20,165 nucleotides of DNA from a virus. This document shows positions 19,475 to 20,165 of this stretch, piece by piece. The position numbers were made by a program, and so were the translations under genes. The stretch's first letter is position 1; every line of letters starts with the position of its first letter. The stretch covers positions 1 through 20,165 of the IMG/VR virus record IMGVR_UViG_3300040801_002438. The stretch is one strand, 5' to 3'. The notes under the pieces are model-generated. The model was not told the DNA's origin. It ran no database searches and worked only from the letters and a program-made list of their open reading frames with translations.

Positions 19475-20165
19475 TCATTCCCACAGAAAAACCGACTAAA
19501 CTCATCGCTTCCAAATCTGCCTTGTGTTAACTCGATAACTTCTTTCACAGTTAGCTCGTCAGGCGCATCTATTGACTCCGTGAAATGCTTCACTCCAGAA
19601 GCGCACGCACCTGTAATTTTACGATAGGCTTGAATCATTTGGGCTTGAGACTTCTTAGTCTCTAAAGTCCATGTGTCATATTCACTCGTATCTCGATCAC
19701 TGATTTTATATTTTAAATCATCAATGGCTTTCTTAAGGGTGTCTCCATGAGAGAAAGTCCAATCACGCTTTACACAGTAACTTATCTCTTTTTTTCCAAT
19801 GATTCTTATCTTAAATACTTCTAGGTCATCCAGCTTCTTAGATGAAATAAGCTTTGCAAATATGCCGTCTGCTAGAACGTAGCCTTTTCCCAGCTTTTTA
19901 AGGAATATCCTAAGGAATATCCTATTGATAGATTGTTCGCTGTTTTCACTCGGCGCTCCATCCAGAGAAGTGAGGTTGTTGTTGTGGCAAAAAAAATTAC
20001 CCCCCACTTCATTAGGGGCACCTTTAAGAGAAGTGAGGCTGTTGTTGGAGCAATAAAAATCACCCCCCACTTCACTCGGAGCCCCTTCAAGTGAAGTCAG
20101 CTTGTTGCTGTAGCAATAAAAATCACCCCCCACTTCATTAGGTGCTCCTTTAAGAGAAGTGAGGC
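19471..20165 (-). CDS. LRR-like repeat protein with conserved C-terminal domain (partial)
   Basis: The leftward frame is open to the right window edge, so the N-terminus is missing; 230 residues are visible. The first 70 residues are three copies of a 21-residue repeat (LTSLxGAPxEVGGDFYCxNN) plus a truncated fourth (LTSLDGAPSE). This is the leucine-rich, GGDFYC-type repeat known from phage and bacterial proteins. After NSEQS comes a C-terminal domain of about 150 residues: GKGYVLADGIFAKLISSKKL, VFKIRIIGKKEISYCVK, MIQAYRKITGACASGVKHF, and an end VIELTQGRFGSDEFSRFF. The repeats should make a curved binding surface, and the partner is unknown. The gene is the first one visible in the leftward operon. 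Confidence 0.68.
   Translation of the reverse strand, partial: LTSLKGAPNEVGGDFYCYSNKLTSLEGAPSEVGGDFYCSNNSLTSLKGAPNEVGGNFFCHNNNLTSLDGAPSENSEQSINRIFLRIFLKKLGKGYVLADGIFAKLISSKKLDDLEVFKIRIIGKKEISYCVKRDWTFSHGDTLKKAIDDLKYKISDRDTSEYDTWTLETKKSQAQMIQAYRKITGACASGVKHFTESIDAPDELTVKEVIELTQGRFGSDEFSRFFCGNE
19968..20165. repeat. 63-bp tandem repeats within the LRR-like gene
   Basis: The element AAGTGAG/AAGTCAG recurs at 19968, 20031, 20094 and 20157, a constant 63-bp period equal to 21 codons. Units share the CCCCCCACTTCA core and differ at scattered, mostly third-position or residue-changing sites. The array continues past the window edge. Confidence 0.85.

Noticed and set aside
19872-20090. Leftward frame of repeated KWGVIF units within the LRR-like gene
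   Set aside because: It is a shifted reading of the same 63-bp repeats; the LRR frame stays open through the C-terminal domain and this one does not.
1-20165. tRNA genes, CRISPR arrays, insertion sequences, integrase or attachment sites
   Set aside because: I saw no cloverleaf-like segment, no spaced direct repeats, no transposase or integrase motifs; the only direct repeats are the coding 63-bp units.

Overview
The window is a late (virion and lysis) region of a contractile-tailed, myovirus-type dsDNA phage or prophage. A short leftward accessory operon follows on the right. Gram-negative envelope features point to a Gram-negative host: a lipobox-bearing o-spanin overlapping an i-spanin candidate, a cytoplasmic amidase endolysin, and a Sec-type signal on one fibre. 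I cannot tell from this sequence whether the genome is integrated or free, and the host genus is not determinable. An Ig-like domain of the 'GGLYTAP' type recalls proteins of Bdellovibrio-like bacteria, but that is only a hint.

Layout, all rightward: (1) 1-537 is the end of a gpF/SPP1-gp7-like head morphogenesis protein interrupted by an intein, of which only the C-terminal part is visible. (2) 537-3096 is the capsid module: DUF2213-type maturation protease/scaffold, small decoration-like protein, and DUF2184-type major capsid protein. (3) 3184-5193 holds head-tail connector, completion and terminator genes. (4) 5197-8495 is the tail trunk: DUF3383 sheath, DUF3277 tube, tail chaperone with a probable -1 frameshift extension, and a short tape measure. 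(5) 8496-13443 is the baseplate: TMP-adjacent protein, plug, hub, Gp138-like spike, gp25-like wedge, J-like wedge, and DUF2612 protein. (6) 13427-15644 encodes two fibres. (7) 15657-17892 is the lysis module: amidase, a one-TM protein, two unknown small proteins, then a promoter/terminator pair and a spanin pair.

Most of the rightward genes overlap by 1-22 nt or are separated by only a few bases, which implies one long late transcript with translational coupling. The breaks are an 87-nt gap with an 11-bp hairpin after the major capsid gene, and a roughly 125-nt gap at 17347-17471. That second gap holds a good sigma70-like promoter followed at once by an intrinsic terminator, which would give a small RNA or an attenuated leader ahead of the spanins.

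Two bases after the spanin stop codon, between the convergent operons, is the 16-bp palindrome TGTTCCACGTGGAACA. It is a full match to the chromosomal ParB-parS consensus. To its right, a leftward operon encodes an LRR-like repeat protein (running off the window), a 25-aa membrane peptide, a double zinc-ribbon protein, two small unknowns, and a nucleotide-sugar dehydrogenase with its catalytic centre but without the usual C-terminal UDP-binding half.

The points most worth following are the phage-borne parS site, the intein placed at the conserved CRC of the gpF-like protein, the chaperone frameshift hidden between two annotated-looking ORFs, the signal peptide on a tail fibre, the promoter-terminator mini-transcript, and the truncated sugar dehydrogenase.
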